Source: Providencia sp. (GTDB lineage Bacteria > Pseudomonadota > Gammaproteobacteria > Enterobacterales > Enterobacteriaceae). From it: a stretch of 64,000 bases of DNA. The position numbers and the translations under genes are program-made. How positions within the stretch are numbered: position 1 is the first letter of the stretch; every line of letters starts with the position of its first letter. Below, piece after piece: positions 1 through 7,899 of the stretch. The stretch is from positions 1 to 64,000 of the forward strand of contig NZ_DOEH01000015.1 in NCBI RefSeq assembly GCF_003533305.1. Reading direction: 5' to 3'. A model generated the notes under the pieces. That model was not told where the DNA came from. It saw nothing but the letters and a program-made list of their open reading frames with translations, and searched no databases.

Positions 1-25
1 CTAGCTGTAACTCGAACTATTTACA
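1..25. repeat. Right end of an intergenic palindromic repeat, cut by the window edge
   Basis: The first 25 bases (CTGTAACTCGAACTATTTAC core) match the right-hand ends of the repeat copies near 57.8 kb and 45.0 kb, which end in CTACAACTCGAACTATTTAGG-like sequence. Most of the element would lie to the left of the window. A more degenerate second copy may run from about 26 to 75. Confidence 0.45.
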
Positions 26-82
26 GCGTTATTGGTTGCATTCAGTTATTCGAATTACATATTTTGGCGTATTAGTTTTAAA

Positions 83-109
83 CAAAGAACCCACTATTTG
101 GGCTCTTTG
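83..109 (-). terminator. Rho-independent terminator of dmsABC
   Basis: A hairpin with arms CAAAGA-A-CCCA and TGGG-C-TCTTTG (one internal mismatch) lies 33 bases past the dmsC stop codon. Read on the minus strand it is followed by a T-rich stretch (TTTGTTTAAAA). Confidence 0.6.
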
Positions 110-141
110 ATGAACTATCATATCACAGTAAGAACAATGCC

Positions 142-918
142 TTACATAGTGATCTGCCAGAGGTTATAAAATGCAATTCGGCCAGCAAGTTCAGCTAACA
201 GAACCGCAGCAGCGCTGGTGGCTAAAATGGTTTTTGAGGTACGTTGTTTTAATGCCATGCCTACAAAAGCCGCGAGGGCAATAACTAACACAACAACTTG
301 GAATCCCCAAAAGCCAGTTTGTTCACTGCTAAGAGTCGGGCCCGTATCAGTTAAAAATGCTTGGTATCCGGCTCGGCTGGCAAAAATAGCCAATGTACCG
401 ATGAGGAAAGAAGCAAGTCCTAAGCCACGAGCGCCAATAACAATAGCCAGCGCTCCACCACCGACTAACATGGTCATCCACATTTGCAGTGTCGTGTAAC
501 CCGTGTTCCAGTTAGCGATAGACGCAATATTGTAAACTTGGGGTATTGACCAAACAAAGGCAAGACCTGTAATTACAGCTGCAATATTAGCTAATTCGCG
601 CAATACAGTTTGTTTATAAAAATGCGTAAAAAATAATGTTGCAGCAGCGCAACCGACAAATACACCACTGAGGAATGCTTCGTTACTCATTGGTGAACGA
701 CCGACACCTAATAACATATTGAAGAAGCGTAGTGGTTGTCCAACGTGCAGGCCACCAATACCAAGTCCTATCACCATGATAATAAAAGCGACAATATTGG
801 CTGTTTTTAGCTGCTTGTCATCAATCGAGCCCATTTTTCGACTTAAATAAGCGAGCAGAAATAGGCCTACTGCGGATTGTCCTAAGACAGTGAAAAAAAC
901 GAGTGGTAATTCATGCAT
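142..918 (-). CDS. dmsC: DmsC-type membrane anchor subunit of DMSO reductase
   Basis: A 258-residue hydrophobic protein of the DmsC family, with about eight predicted membrane segments starting from MHELPLVFFTVLGQSAVG at the N-terminus. In this family the anchor holds the periplasmic DmsAB dimer on the inner membrane and passes electrons from menaquinol to the DmsB iron-sulfur clusters. The start codon lies one base after the dmsB stop, and the ribosome-binding site (GAGG) is inside the dmsB end, so the two are translationally close. Length is a little under the E. coli protein (287). It is the last gene of dmsABC, followed by a hairpin terminator. No dmsD chaperone gene follows. Confidence 0.9.
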   Translation of the reverse strand: MHELPLVFFTVLGQSAVGLFLLAYLSRKMGSIDDKQLKTANIVAFIIMVIGLGIGGLHVGQPLRFFNMLLGVGRSPMSNEAFLSGVFVGCAAATLFFTHFYKQTVLRELANIAAVITGLAFVWSIPQVYNIASIANWNTGYTTLQMWMTMLVGGGALAIVIGARGLGLASFLIGTLAIFASRAGYQAFLTDTGPTLSSEQTGFWGFQVVVLVIALAAFVGMALKQRTSKTILATSAAAVLLAELAGRIAFYNLWQITM

Positions 919-919
919 T

Positions 920-1537
920 TTACACCTCCGCAGGGTTTTTTAGTTCGCCACTTTTATCACCAGATGGTTTGGCGTCTTTGTGTGGCTTGATGACGATGTT
1001 AGGGTTGGTCAGGCTTGGGTCTGGCATAGGTGCAATACCACACTCAGTACCATGTAACTCGCGTAGAACCGTAATATCATCAAAGTCTAAAGCGCGCTGC
1101 GGGCAAGATTCAACACAGACGGGTTTCATTCCTTTAGCGACACGTTCATAACAGCCATCGCATTTGCTCATGAGCTTTTTCTTTTCATCATACTGAGGCG
1201 CGCCATATGGGCAACGTAGCTCACAGTAACGACAACCGACACAGATTGACTGGTCAACAACGACTAAGCCATCTTCCGCTCGCTTGTGCATTGCGCCTGT
1301 CGGGCAGCCTTCAACACACGTTGGGTTAGAACAATGGTTACAAGAAATGGACAAATAGTAGCTAAAAACATTTTGTTGCCAAATGCCATCTTGTTTTTGC
1401 CAACTTCCGCCGCCGAACTCATATACACGACGGAATTTTGGACCTAAATCTAAATCTTTTTCATCCTTACAACTGACTTGACAGGTTTTACAGCCAGTGC
1501 ATTTAGTGGAGTCAAAATAAAAGCCATACTGTTTCAT
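920..1537 (-). CDS. dmsB: DmsB, four-cluster [4Fe-4S] electron-transfer subunit
   Basis: A 205-residue ferredoxin-like protein with sixteen cysteines in four groups: C13/16/19/23, C66/69/74/78, C99/102/105/109 and C126/129/141/145. These are the ligands for four [4Fe-4S] clusters in the DmsB/NrfC/PsrB family. It carries electrons from the DmsC quinol site to the molybdenum centre in DmsA. Length equals that of E. coli DmsB (205). It has no signal peptide, as expected for a subunit exported together with Tat-targeted DmsA. It sits 11 bases after dmsA and abuts dmsC in one operon. Identity is firm; the exact oxide substrate of the complex is inferred from DmsA. Confidence 0.95.
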   Translation of the reverse strand: MKQYGFYFDSTKCTGCKTCQVSCKDEKDLDLGPKFRRVYEFGGGSWQKQDGIWQQNVFSYYLSISCNHCSNPTCVEGCPTGAMHKRAEDGLVVVDQSICVGCRYCELRCPYGAPQYDEKKKLMSKCDGCYERVAKGMKPVCVESCPQRALDFDDITVLRELHGTECGIAPMPDPSLTNPNIVIKPHKDAKPSGDKSGELKNPAEV

Positions 1538-1548
1538 AAATTAACTCC

Positions 1549-3978
1549 TTAAGCGCGTTTCACTTCAACAAGGTTGGTATGCTGTGATGTCCCTTTCGCG
1601 AGTGGCGAAGGAACTTGTGAGGTTAGTGTATTAATACAGCCACCAATATCTAAACCTTCACTATCGAGGGTACGCCATGCACCCTGAGGAACAGCGATAA
1701 CACCTGGTAATACACGCTCGGTAACTTTTACAGTAATTTTGATACGGCCGCGATCATTGAAAATCTCAGCAATATCGCCATTATTTAGTCCACGTTCTTG
1801 GGCATCAATTGGGTTGAGCCAAAATTGGTGCGGGATAGCTTCACGTAACATGGCTACATTATAGTAGGTTGAGTGTACGTGGCCTTTATCATGGAAACCG
1901 GTCATGAGTAATGGATGTTTTTGCTGCGTTGCCGCCGCTTCAACACCTTCTTTATTGATGCAATACTCAGGAACTGCAGGGATACGTTGACCAGCTGGTA
2001 ACTCCCAGTTTTTGACTCTATCCGCCAGTTTTTCTGAGTAAATTTCAATTTTGCCCGAAGGGGTTTTTAGTGGATTATCGACAGGATTATCACGGAAGTT
2101 TTTGAGCGCAATATTTTTTGAGCTATCAATAAATTGACGGTCAATAATACCGGCACCATTAGTTTCACTAAATTCAGGTAAATGAGGCATTTTTTCACGT
2201 GTTTTGTTATAACAAAATTCAATCCAATCGGCATAAGTACGGCCTTCGGTGAACTCATCTTTAACGCCCATTTTTTCAGCAACTTCAGCTAATACATCAT
2301 AGTTAGGTCGATTTTCCCACAATGGCTCAATGGCATTTTGTAGGCGAACTAAATAGTGATAAGCACCACTTGCATAAGAGTTGTTGATTAAGTCATTGGT
2401 TTCGACTGGCGTGACATCCGGTAATAACAAGTCCGCATATTTTGCTGATGGGGTGTCATGGTTATCCCAAACAAGGATAAATTCACACTTAGATTCATCA
2501 GATAAAATTTCATGTGTTTTATTCAAGTCGCCGTGCTGATTGCCAATTACGTTACTGGAATAGCACCACATGAATTTAATGTCATTATCAAGTTTTTCAA
2601 CGCCTTTAATACCACCATTTTCAGCGGTTAATTGCTTGCCATGAGTAATCGCATCAGTCCACATATAAGTTGGGATCAACGCTTTAACTGGATTTGGCAG
2701 GCCAAACCCAGTGACAGGATAAGCGAAGCTATTACCCCATAAGCCTGTGTTAGTTCCGGCACGGCCAATATTGCCAGACATAATTGGCAACATCATGATT
2801 GAGCGGCAAGCTTGTTCACCATTTTCGGTGCGTTGTAATCCCCAGCCTTGTGAGATCCATGCACGATTAGAGTTACCGATTTCACGTGCTAATTGCGTAA
2901 TGCGGGCAACTGAAATACCTGTAAGTTTACTTGCCCATTCAGGCGTTTTTACGATGCCATCAGGACCATTGCCGAGAATATAATCTTTATAAGAAGCATT
3001 GCGTGGCGCTGATTCAGGTAATGTTGACTCATCCCAGCCGACACAATGGCTTTGTAAAAACTGCTCATCGGTTAGGCCTTCTTGGATCATGACATAGCCA
3101 AGCGCTGCTACTAATGCAGCATCAGTTCCTGGATAGATAGGGATCCACTCAGCACCGAGTGTGGTGACGCTGTCGGTACGACGAGGGTCAATAATAATGA
3201 CTTTGGCTTTGCTTTTGTCTAATGCGTTAAGTGTTTCATAAAACTGGCCGCCACCGGACATACGTGTTTCGGCAAGGTTATGACCAAACATCACCACAAG
3301 ATCAGAATTTTGGATTTCAGATAAATAAGACTCTTCAATACCACCATAAACATAAGGGGTGATTTCCATTAGTTGAGCATAGGAATAAGTCCCATAGTCG
3401 CCAAGAAATCCACCTGTTAGGCTTAAAAGGCGTTTACAGGCTGCACGACCATGTAAATTTGCACCAGTAGAGCCTGAACCATATTGATAATAAATTGAAT
3501 CGCTACCGTATTTATCTATCGTATATTTGAGTTTTTCAGCAATGATGGTAGTGGCTTCATCCCAGCTAATTTTTTTAAATTTACCTTCACCACGTTTACC
3601 AACACGCACCATTGGGTATTTTAAGCGATCTGGATTGTAAGTTTTCCAACGAACAGACCGACCACGCAAGCAAGGACGAATTTGATGTTCACCGAGTGTT
3701 GAGTCATCAAACATAGTTTCATTGGATATACGACTAATGACGCCATCCTTGACGTGAACTTTTAGAGGACAACGGCTACCGCAGTTAACTAAGCATGCGC
3801 TGTAACTGATCTTTTCGCTGGCTTCATCGGGCATTATTGCTGGTGTTTTGGCTTGTGCGGAAAATGGTAGAGCTATTGAGCTGGCAACTGCGGTTGCGCC
3901 CGCGATAGTTGCAGAGGTCTGTATAAACTCCCTCCTGCTCAGTGCTCCAAATTGAGTATTTTTTTTAATTTTATGCAT
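1549..3978 (-). CDS. dmsA: DmsA, molybdopterin catalytic subunit of DMSO reductase
   Basis: About 809 residues. The N-terminus carries a Tat signal (SRREFIQTSA) and an Ala-rich hydrophobic stretch ending near SAQA. Next come a Cx3Cx3C...C motif for the FS0 [4Fe-4S] cluster (about residues 62-103) and the bis-MGD oxidoreductase domains. The segment GDYGTYSYAQ carries the serine (about residue 199) that ligates molybdenum in DMSO/TMAO-type enzymes. The expected role is reduction of DMSO and related S/N-oxides in the periplasm during anaerobic respiration. The start at 3978 is preferred because AGG lies eight bases upstream; an ATG at 3984 has only two bases of spacing. An FNR-like site lies about 75-90 bases upstream. 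Confidence 0.93.
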   Translation of the reverse strand: MHKIKKNTQFGALSRREFIQTSATIAGATAVASSIALPFSAQAKTPAIMPDEASEKISYSACLVNCGSRCPLKVHVKDGVISRISNETMFDDSTLGEHQIRPCLRGRSVRWKTYNPDRLKYPMVRVGKRGEGKFKKISWDEATTIIAEKLKYTIDKYGSDSIYYQYGSGSTGANLHGRAACKRLLSLTGGFLGDYGTYSYAQLMEITPYVYGGIEESYLSEIQNSDLVVMFGHNLAETRMSGGGQFYETLNALDKSKAKVIIIDPRRTDSVTTLGAEWIPIYPGTDAALVAALGYVMIQEGLTDEQFLQSHCVGWDESTLPESAPRNASYKDYILGNGPDGIVKTPEWASKLTGISVARITQLAREIGNSNRAWISQGWGLQRTENGEQACRSIMMLPIMSGNIGRAGTNTGLWGNSFAYPVTGFGLPNPVKALIPTYMWTDAITHGKQLTAENGGIKGVEKLDNDIKFMWCYSSNVIGNQHGDLNKTHEILSDESKCEFILVWDNHDTPSAKYADLLLPDVTPVETNDLINNSYASGAYHYLVRLQNAIEPLWENRPNYDVLAEVAEKMGVKDEFTEGRTYADWIEFCYNKTREKMPHLPEFSETNGAGIIDRQFIDSSKNIALKNFRDNPVDNPLKTPSGKIEIYSEKLADRVKNWELPAGQRIPAVPEYCINKEGVEAAATQQKHPLLMTGFHDKGHVHSTYYNVAMLREAIPHQFWLNPIDAQERGLNNGDIAEIFNDRGRIKITVKVTERVLPGVIAVPQGAWRTLDSEGLDIGGCINTLTSQVPSPLAKGTSQHTNLVEVKRA

Positions 3979-4051
3979 CGACATTGCCTATATGTAAATA
4001 ACGTTATAACTTTCTTCTTTTGTATGTTTAAAAAAGTCTGTTCTAAGTAAC

Positions 4052-4065
4052 ATGATTTACATCAA
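4052..4065 (-). promoter_or_regulatory. FNR-type site upstream of dmsA
   Basis: On the plus strand ATGATTTACATCAA, on the minus strand TTGATGTAAATCAT. This differs from the FNR consensus TTGAT-N4-ATCAA at one position. It lies 74 bases from the chosen dmsA start, a reasonable activator position, and fits anaerobic induction of dmsABC. Confidence 0.6.
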
Positions 4066-4204
4066 CAATAGGCAGAATAATTCAAAGGCATTGGTTTTTA
4101 TTTATTTGATTTTTAATGAGTTATTGTGCCTAAAGAATAGAATAATACTATTTTAATTAACTATCGTTATATTCTTTTTTATATAATGAGTGGTAGAGAA
4201 GGCA

Positions 4205-4232
4205 GAAAAAAAGAGGGATTTACCCCTCTTTT
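4205..4232 (-). terminator. Terminator of the mscM gene
   Basis: The stem AGAGGG/CCCTCT with a short AT-rich loop is followed on the minus strand by seven T residues. It lies about 60 bases past the mscM stop. The rest of the 3985-4293 gap holds the dmsA promoter region and its FNR-type site. Confidence 0.75.
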
Positions 4233-4293
4233 ATTTACTACTTAAGTTGTAGATAAATAAGATATACTTACTAATCACTAAGTGTTAACTATT

Positions 4294-5538
4294 TTACTGT
4301 GCTTTACCTATCATTCTAACGTCATTTCCGGTAGGTGATTGGTGAACTAACAAATTGAATTGCGGTAGAATTGAGAATATATGGTCAAAAATATCAGATT
4401 GTATTCTCTCGTAGTCCACCCATACTGTTGTATTGGTAAAAGCATATATTTCTATTGGTATTCCATTCGAGTCAGATTCAAGTTGTCTGACCATAATTGT
4501 CATACTTTTATGAATATTGGGGTGTGATTTAAGATAGGCTTCTATATAGGCACGAAATGTACCGATATTCGTCAAACGTCGTTGATTGAGTGGAATGGCT
4601 TTATCTTCGGGTAGCGATGAATTGAATACTTGAATTTCAGTGACTTTTTTATCTATATAAGGCTCAAGTAAATTCGCTTTTTCAAGGTTAGCTATTTCAT
4701 CAGGCTCTAGAAAATGAATGCTATTAGCATCTAGGCGAATGCTGCGTTTAATACGTCGACCACCCGAGTCGGTCATGCCTTTCCAATTTTTAAAAGAATC
4801 AGAAATAAGCGCATAAGTTGGGATTGTAGTGACGGTATTATCCCAATTACGGACTTTAACCGTTGTTAATCCGATATCAACAACTGCACCATCAGCACCA
4901 TATTTGGGCATTTCAAGCCAGTCGCCAATATTGACCATGTTATTGGCAGATAATTGAATTCCTGCTACTAATCCCATAATTGGGTCTTTAAACACTAACA
5001 TCATTACTGCCGTCATTGCGCCCAAGCCACTTAATATAATTAAAGGCGACTTACCAATAAGCAATGCGATGATCATTATGGCGATAAGAATTGAAGCAAT
5101 GAGTTTTATGCTTTGAAAAATTCCACGTAATGGCAGGTGAGCTGTTTTTGCAGCACGTTGCAACATGCCTAATATAATATCTAGAATGGAATAAATAGTG
5201 AGCAACCCAAATAACAAGCACCAAGCTTGAGAGCCAACTTTAAGAATAATTTGTGCAGTAGAATCTGAGTGTAACCAAAGTGTTGCTTGGATATTCACCA
5301 CAATACCTTGAATAACAAAAGCAATACGATTGAAAAGATTATGTTGAGTTAATTGATGCTGCCAGCCTATCCCTTGTTTTTGGCCATTTTTTTCAATACG
5401 AGGGAGAAGTATTTTATGTAAAAACAGGTGCAGTATTAGGGCGACAATTAGGATTAACCCAAGAACCATTATGAGTGAGGCAAGGTTGGCGTAGTCTTGA
5501 TTAAACTGGCGTACCCAGTCTAGCAGTTGCTGCTGCAT
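4294..5538 (-). CDS. mscM: MscS-family mechanosensitive channel YbdG/MscM
   Basis: A 414-residue protein closely matching E. coli YbdG (415 residues). It has about five N-terminal membrane segments. The conserved MscS pore/beta region follows, with strings such as LVFKDPIMGLVAGIQLSAN and DWLEMPKYGADGAVVDIGLTTVKVRNWDNT. A cytoplasmic C-terminal domain ends in HQSPTGNDVR. The family forms inner-membrane channels that open under membrane tension and release solutes during hypo-osmotic shock; YbdG has been linked to the small MscM conductance. It is transcribed alone, with its own terminator, and stands apart from the dms genes in function. Confidence 0.93.
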   Translation of the reverse strand: MQQQLLDWVRQFNQDYANLASLIMVLGLILIVALILHLFLHKILLPRIEKNGQKQGIGWQHQLTQHNLFNRIAFVIQGIVVNIQATLWLHSDSTAQIILKVGSQAWCLLFGLLTIYSILDIILGMLQRAAKTAHLPLRGIFQSIKLIASILIAIMIIALLIGKSPLIILSGLGAMTAVMMLVFKDPIMGLVAGIQLSANNMVNIGDWLEMPKYGADGAVVDIGLTTVKVRNWDNTVTTIPTYALISDSFKNWKGMTDSGGRRIKRSIRLDANSIHFLEPDEIANLEKANLLEPYIDKKVTEIQVFNSSLPEDKAIPLNQRRLTNIGTFRAYIEAYLKSHPNIHKSMTIMVRQLESDSNGIPIEIYAFTNTTVWVDYERIQSDIFDHIFSILPQFNLLVHQSPTGNDVRMIGKAQ

Positions 5539-5880
5539 GTGTTCTCCTTCTTTGGAACATGATTAAATCTTTTATTGAGATTAAACCCTAACATAAACAA
5601 AACCAAATTTCATTAATGGAACGATAAAAAACGCCGTCAGTACTGCTTAAATAGTGATAAATATTAAGATGTTAATCTAAAATGCATAATAAATGTAAAC
5701 AGGCAATAGTGATAATACAAAGCATAATATGTAAATCGACAAACTTTATATTTTTAAATACATGTCTATAACATTTATTGAGGTAGATGGTATTGAGCAG
5801 GGCGATAAAAAAAGAAATACGTAACAGTATCGAGAGAGAAAATAGCGTAAATTGGGAAGTCAACACGATGAAATATTATA

Positions 5881-5913
5881 ATAAAAAAGCGGCCTTATAG
5901 ACTAAGGCCGCTA
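5881..5913 (-). terminator. Strong terminator of a short minus-strand transcript
   Basis: Ten-base-pair stem AGCGGCCTTA/TAAGGCCGCT with a 5-base loop, followed on the minus strand by TTTTTTATT. A second palindrome, TGCAAAATATTTTGCA, lies just upstream in the same transcript (about 5914-5929). No known gene ends here except the small ORF at 5986-6057. Confidence 0.75.
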
Positions 5914-5985
5914 TGCAAAATATTTTGCAAACTAACGCTAATGATGAGGTAAATCAAAGGTCAATTGACTAGGAAATTCTACAAA

Positions 5986-6057
5986 TTACATAAAACGTTT
6001 TGAAAGTGATTCAACAACTTCTTGTACGCTGCTGATAAATTCTTTGATGCTGTTCAT
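5986..6057 (-). CDS. Candidate 23-residue amphipathic peptide
   Basis: The ORF reads MNSIKEFISSVQEVVESLSKRFM. A good ribosome-binding site (TTGGAG) lies five bases before the ATG. Hydrophobic residues fall at positions 4, 7, 8, 11, 14, 15, 18 and 22, the spacing of an amphipathic helix, with a basic C-terminal patch. A sigma70-like promoter (about 6101-6128) and a strong terminator (5881-5913) delimit a transcript of roughly 210 bases. I do not recognise the peptide. It could be a regulatory membrane-surface peptide, a type I toxin-like peptide, or the coding part of a dual-function small RNA; none of these is shown. Confidence 0.5.
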   Translation of the reverse strand: MNSIKEFISSVQEVVESLSKRFM

Positions 6058-6077
6058 GTCGGCTCCAATCATTAAAG

Positions 6078-6093
6078 TGTGATCTTGATCACG
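6078..6093 (-). promoter_or_regulatory. CRP-like palindrome in the leader of the small-peptide transcript
   Basis: TGTGATCTTGATCACG matches the CRP half-sites TGTGA-N6-TCAC(A) except for the last base. It lies immediately downstream of the predicted -10 element, close to the transcription start, which would favour repression of the minus-strand transcript. A role for the plus-strand gene at 6349 is less likely because it is 250 bases away. Confidence 0.5.
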
Positions 6094-6100
6094 TAAGTAC

Positions 6101-6128
6101 ATTTTAGCTACTAGCTTGTTAAAGTCAA
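6101..6128 (-). promoter_or_regulatory. Sigma70-type promoter for the short minus-strand transcript
   Basis: Read on the minus strand: -35 TTGACT (6128-6123), 16-base spacer, -10 TAAAAT (6106-6101). The predicted start is near 6094 and the transcript would run to the terminator at 5881. The rest of the 5539-6348 gap shows no convincing gene. Confidence 0.5.
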
Positions 6129-6348
6129 GTTAATATTCAAAAATATTTGAATGATTAAACTTATTTTTAGTGTGCTTTATAGCACTTATATAATAAAGCT
6201 TATTGAGCATCTTTAAGGTGAAAAATAGGTATATAAATTAGAAGTGGTGCAGTGAATTGTTTCGTTATTAGTTGTATTGTTATAGTGTTAGTCGTGTATG
6301 AATGTTGGCCTTGAATGAAATTTAATCCACAAAATGGAACGTAAATCT

Positions 6349-7200
6349 ATGATTGCCTATGTTAATGGTGAGTTTTTACCTGAAAATCAAGCAACAGTCT
6401 CTATTTTTGATCGTGGTTTTTTATTTGCAGATGGTGTGTATGAGGTAACTGCCGTTATCAATGGGCAGCTTATTGATTTTGAACATCATATTGCTCGGTT
6501 ACAACGTTCATGTCATGAACTAGAGCTGACATTACCTTATGGTGAAGCTGAATTAAAGCAAATTCATCATCAATTAATTGAAAAAAATAACCTTCATGAA
6601 GGATTGATTTATTTGCAGCTAACCCGTGGTAATGCTATGACGCGGAATTTTTTATATCCAGATAAAGATGTAAAACCGACATTAGTCTTATTTAGCCAAG
6701 AATCTAGCATTGTTGATCATCCGAAAGCTAAGTTTGGTATTGAGGTTGTGACTTTTGACGATATTCGTTGGCAGCGGTGTGATATTAAAACTGTCGCGTT
6801 ACTTGCCGCATCAATGGCGAAAGAATATGCACATAAGCATGGTGCTGATGATGCTTTATTCACAAAAGATGGTTATATAAACGAAGGAAGTTCAAGTAAC
6901 TGCTTTATTGTTACTCAGGACGATAAATTACAAACCCGCGAGCTAAATAACAAAATATTACCAGGGATCACGCGTCGAGCTATTCTTACGTTAGCGCAAG
7001 AAAAAGGGTTAGAAGTTATTGAGAAAGCCTTTCGGCTTGAAGATGCATTAAATGCAAAAGAAGTTTTCATTACATCTGCAACAACACTTATATGGCCTGT
7101 TATTAAAATTAATGGGCAAAATATTAGTGATGGTAAGCCGGGAAATATTGCAGTCCGGCTACGAGAAATCTATTTGCAAAAGGCTAAGAGTCAGAAATAA
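6349..7200 (+). CDS. dat: D-amino-acid aminotransferase-like PLP enzyme (class IV)
   Basis: About 283 residues, a fold-type IV PLP enzyme beginning MIAYVNGEFLPEN. It carries the family strings SIFDRGFLFADGVYEV, the PLP-binding lysine in DIKTVALLA (about residue 147) and NEGSSSNCFIV. Fold-type IV aminotransferases include D-alanine transaminase, branched-chain aminotransferase and aminodeoxychorismate lyase; overall similarity points to D-amino-acid transaminase (D-alanine + 2-oxoglutarate to pyruvate + D-glutamate). The start at 6349 fits the family and has GGA ten bases upstream; an in-frame ATG at 6334 lacks a ribosome-binding site. It converges on the hydrolase gene at 7230. Confidence 0.8.
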   Translation: MIAYVNGEFLPENQATVSIFDRGFLFADGVYEVTAVINGQLIDFEHHIARLQRSCHELELTLPYGEAELKQIHHQLIEKNNLHEGLIYLQLTRGNAMTRNFLYPDKDVKPTLVLFSQESSIVDHPKAKFGIEVVTFDDIRWQRCDIKTVALLAASMAKEYAHKHGADDALFTKDGYINEGSSSNCFIVTQDDKLQTRELNNKILPGITRRAILTLAQEKGLEVIEKAFRLEDALNAKEVFITSATTLIWPVIKINGQNISDGKPGNIAVRLREIYLQKAKSQK

Positions 7201-7229
7201 CCAATAAATAAGTTTATTGGTTATTTAAC

Positions 7230-7805
7230 TTATTTAATTTGCATAAATTCTTTAAGTGATGAAATAGTCGCCATTCCTTGCAACGCTTGCATGCTTTGTT
7301 CATGAAGCTCAAGCGTTGCAGCAGCACATAAGTCATCGAGTACGCTAACATAGTAACCTAAATCATGGGCTTGTCTTGCGCTACTTTGAATTGCCATTAA
7401 TGAACTTACACCTGCTAAATATAAATGGGAAATTTGATTATCAATAAGCCATTTATTTAATTTATTGCCCGTAAAAGCAGAGACACCTTTTTTAATCATA
7501 ACAGGATCACGAAAGTGAACTTCAAGATCATGCACCCAGTTACAGCCATTTCCACTGAGTTTTAGTGCTCCAATTTGTTTTGCACGCTGAAACATAGGTG
7601 AACCTGTTGGAATATCTTGATAATCATCAGCAAAGCCAACTTTTACCCAGATAACAGGGATATTATGACTTCGTGCAAAATTGGCGGCTTGGTTGGTTTT
7701 TTCAACAATATTACGTGCTAGTACTTGTTGATAACTGGAATTAGATAAGCCGTTTTTTCCAATAATCTCTTCAATCAGATCAATGATTATTAACGCTTGT
7801 GACAT
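7230..7805 (-). CDS. Isochorismatase-family hydrolase lacking the usual nucleophilic Cys
   Basis: About 191 residues with the isochorismatase-like fold: Asp in ALIIIDLIEE near the N-terminus and Lys in MIKKGVSAFTG. Where cysteine hydrolases have GVxTxxC, this protein reads GVSSLMAIQSSAR, so the nucleophile position is Ala. Cys-less members include true isochorismatases (EntB, PhzD), which hydrolyse a vinyl ether using the Asp, so an amidase or nicotinamidase role is unlikely. No chorismate or siderophore synthesis genes are nearby. The start at 7805 is supported by AGAGG five bases upstream. Substrate unknown. Confidence 0.8.
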   Translation of the reverse strand: MSQALIIIDLIEEIIGKNGLSNSSYQQVLARNIVEKTNQAANFARSHNIPVIWVKVGFADDYQDIPTGSPMFQRAKQIGALKLSGNGCNWVHDLEVHFRDPVMIKKGVSAFTGNKLNKWLIDNQISHLYLAGVSSLMAIQSSARQAHDLGYYVSVLDDLCAAATLELHEQSMQALQGMATISSLKEFMQIK

Positions 7806-7899
7806 TAGTACCTCTTTCAATGCATAAATATTTTAAGTAGAAGCACCTATTATACTTAAAATATCCAGTAGCACTGTTAAGTGAATAACATAATCACAT

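Noticed and set aside
5672..5866. 64-codon hydrophobic minus-strand frame starting at GTG
   Set aside because: It begins just downstream of a strong minus-strand terminator and has no ribosome-binding site; AT-rich sequence explains its length.
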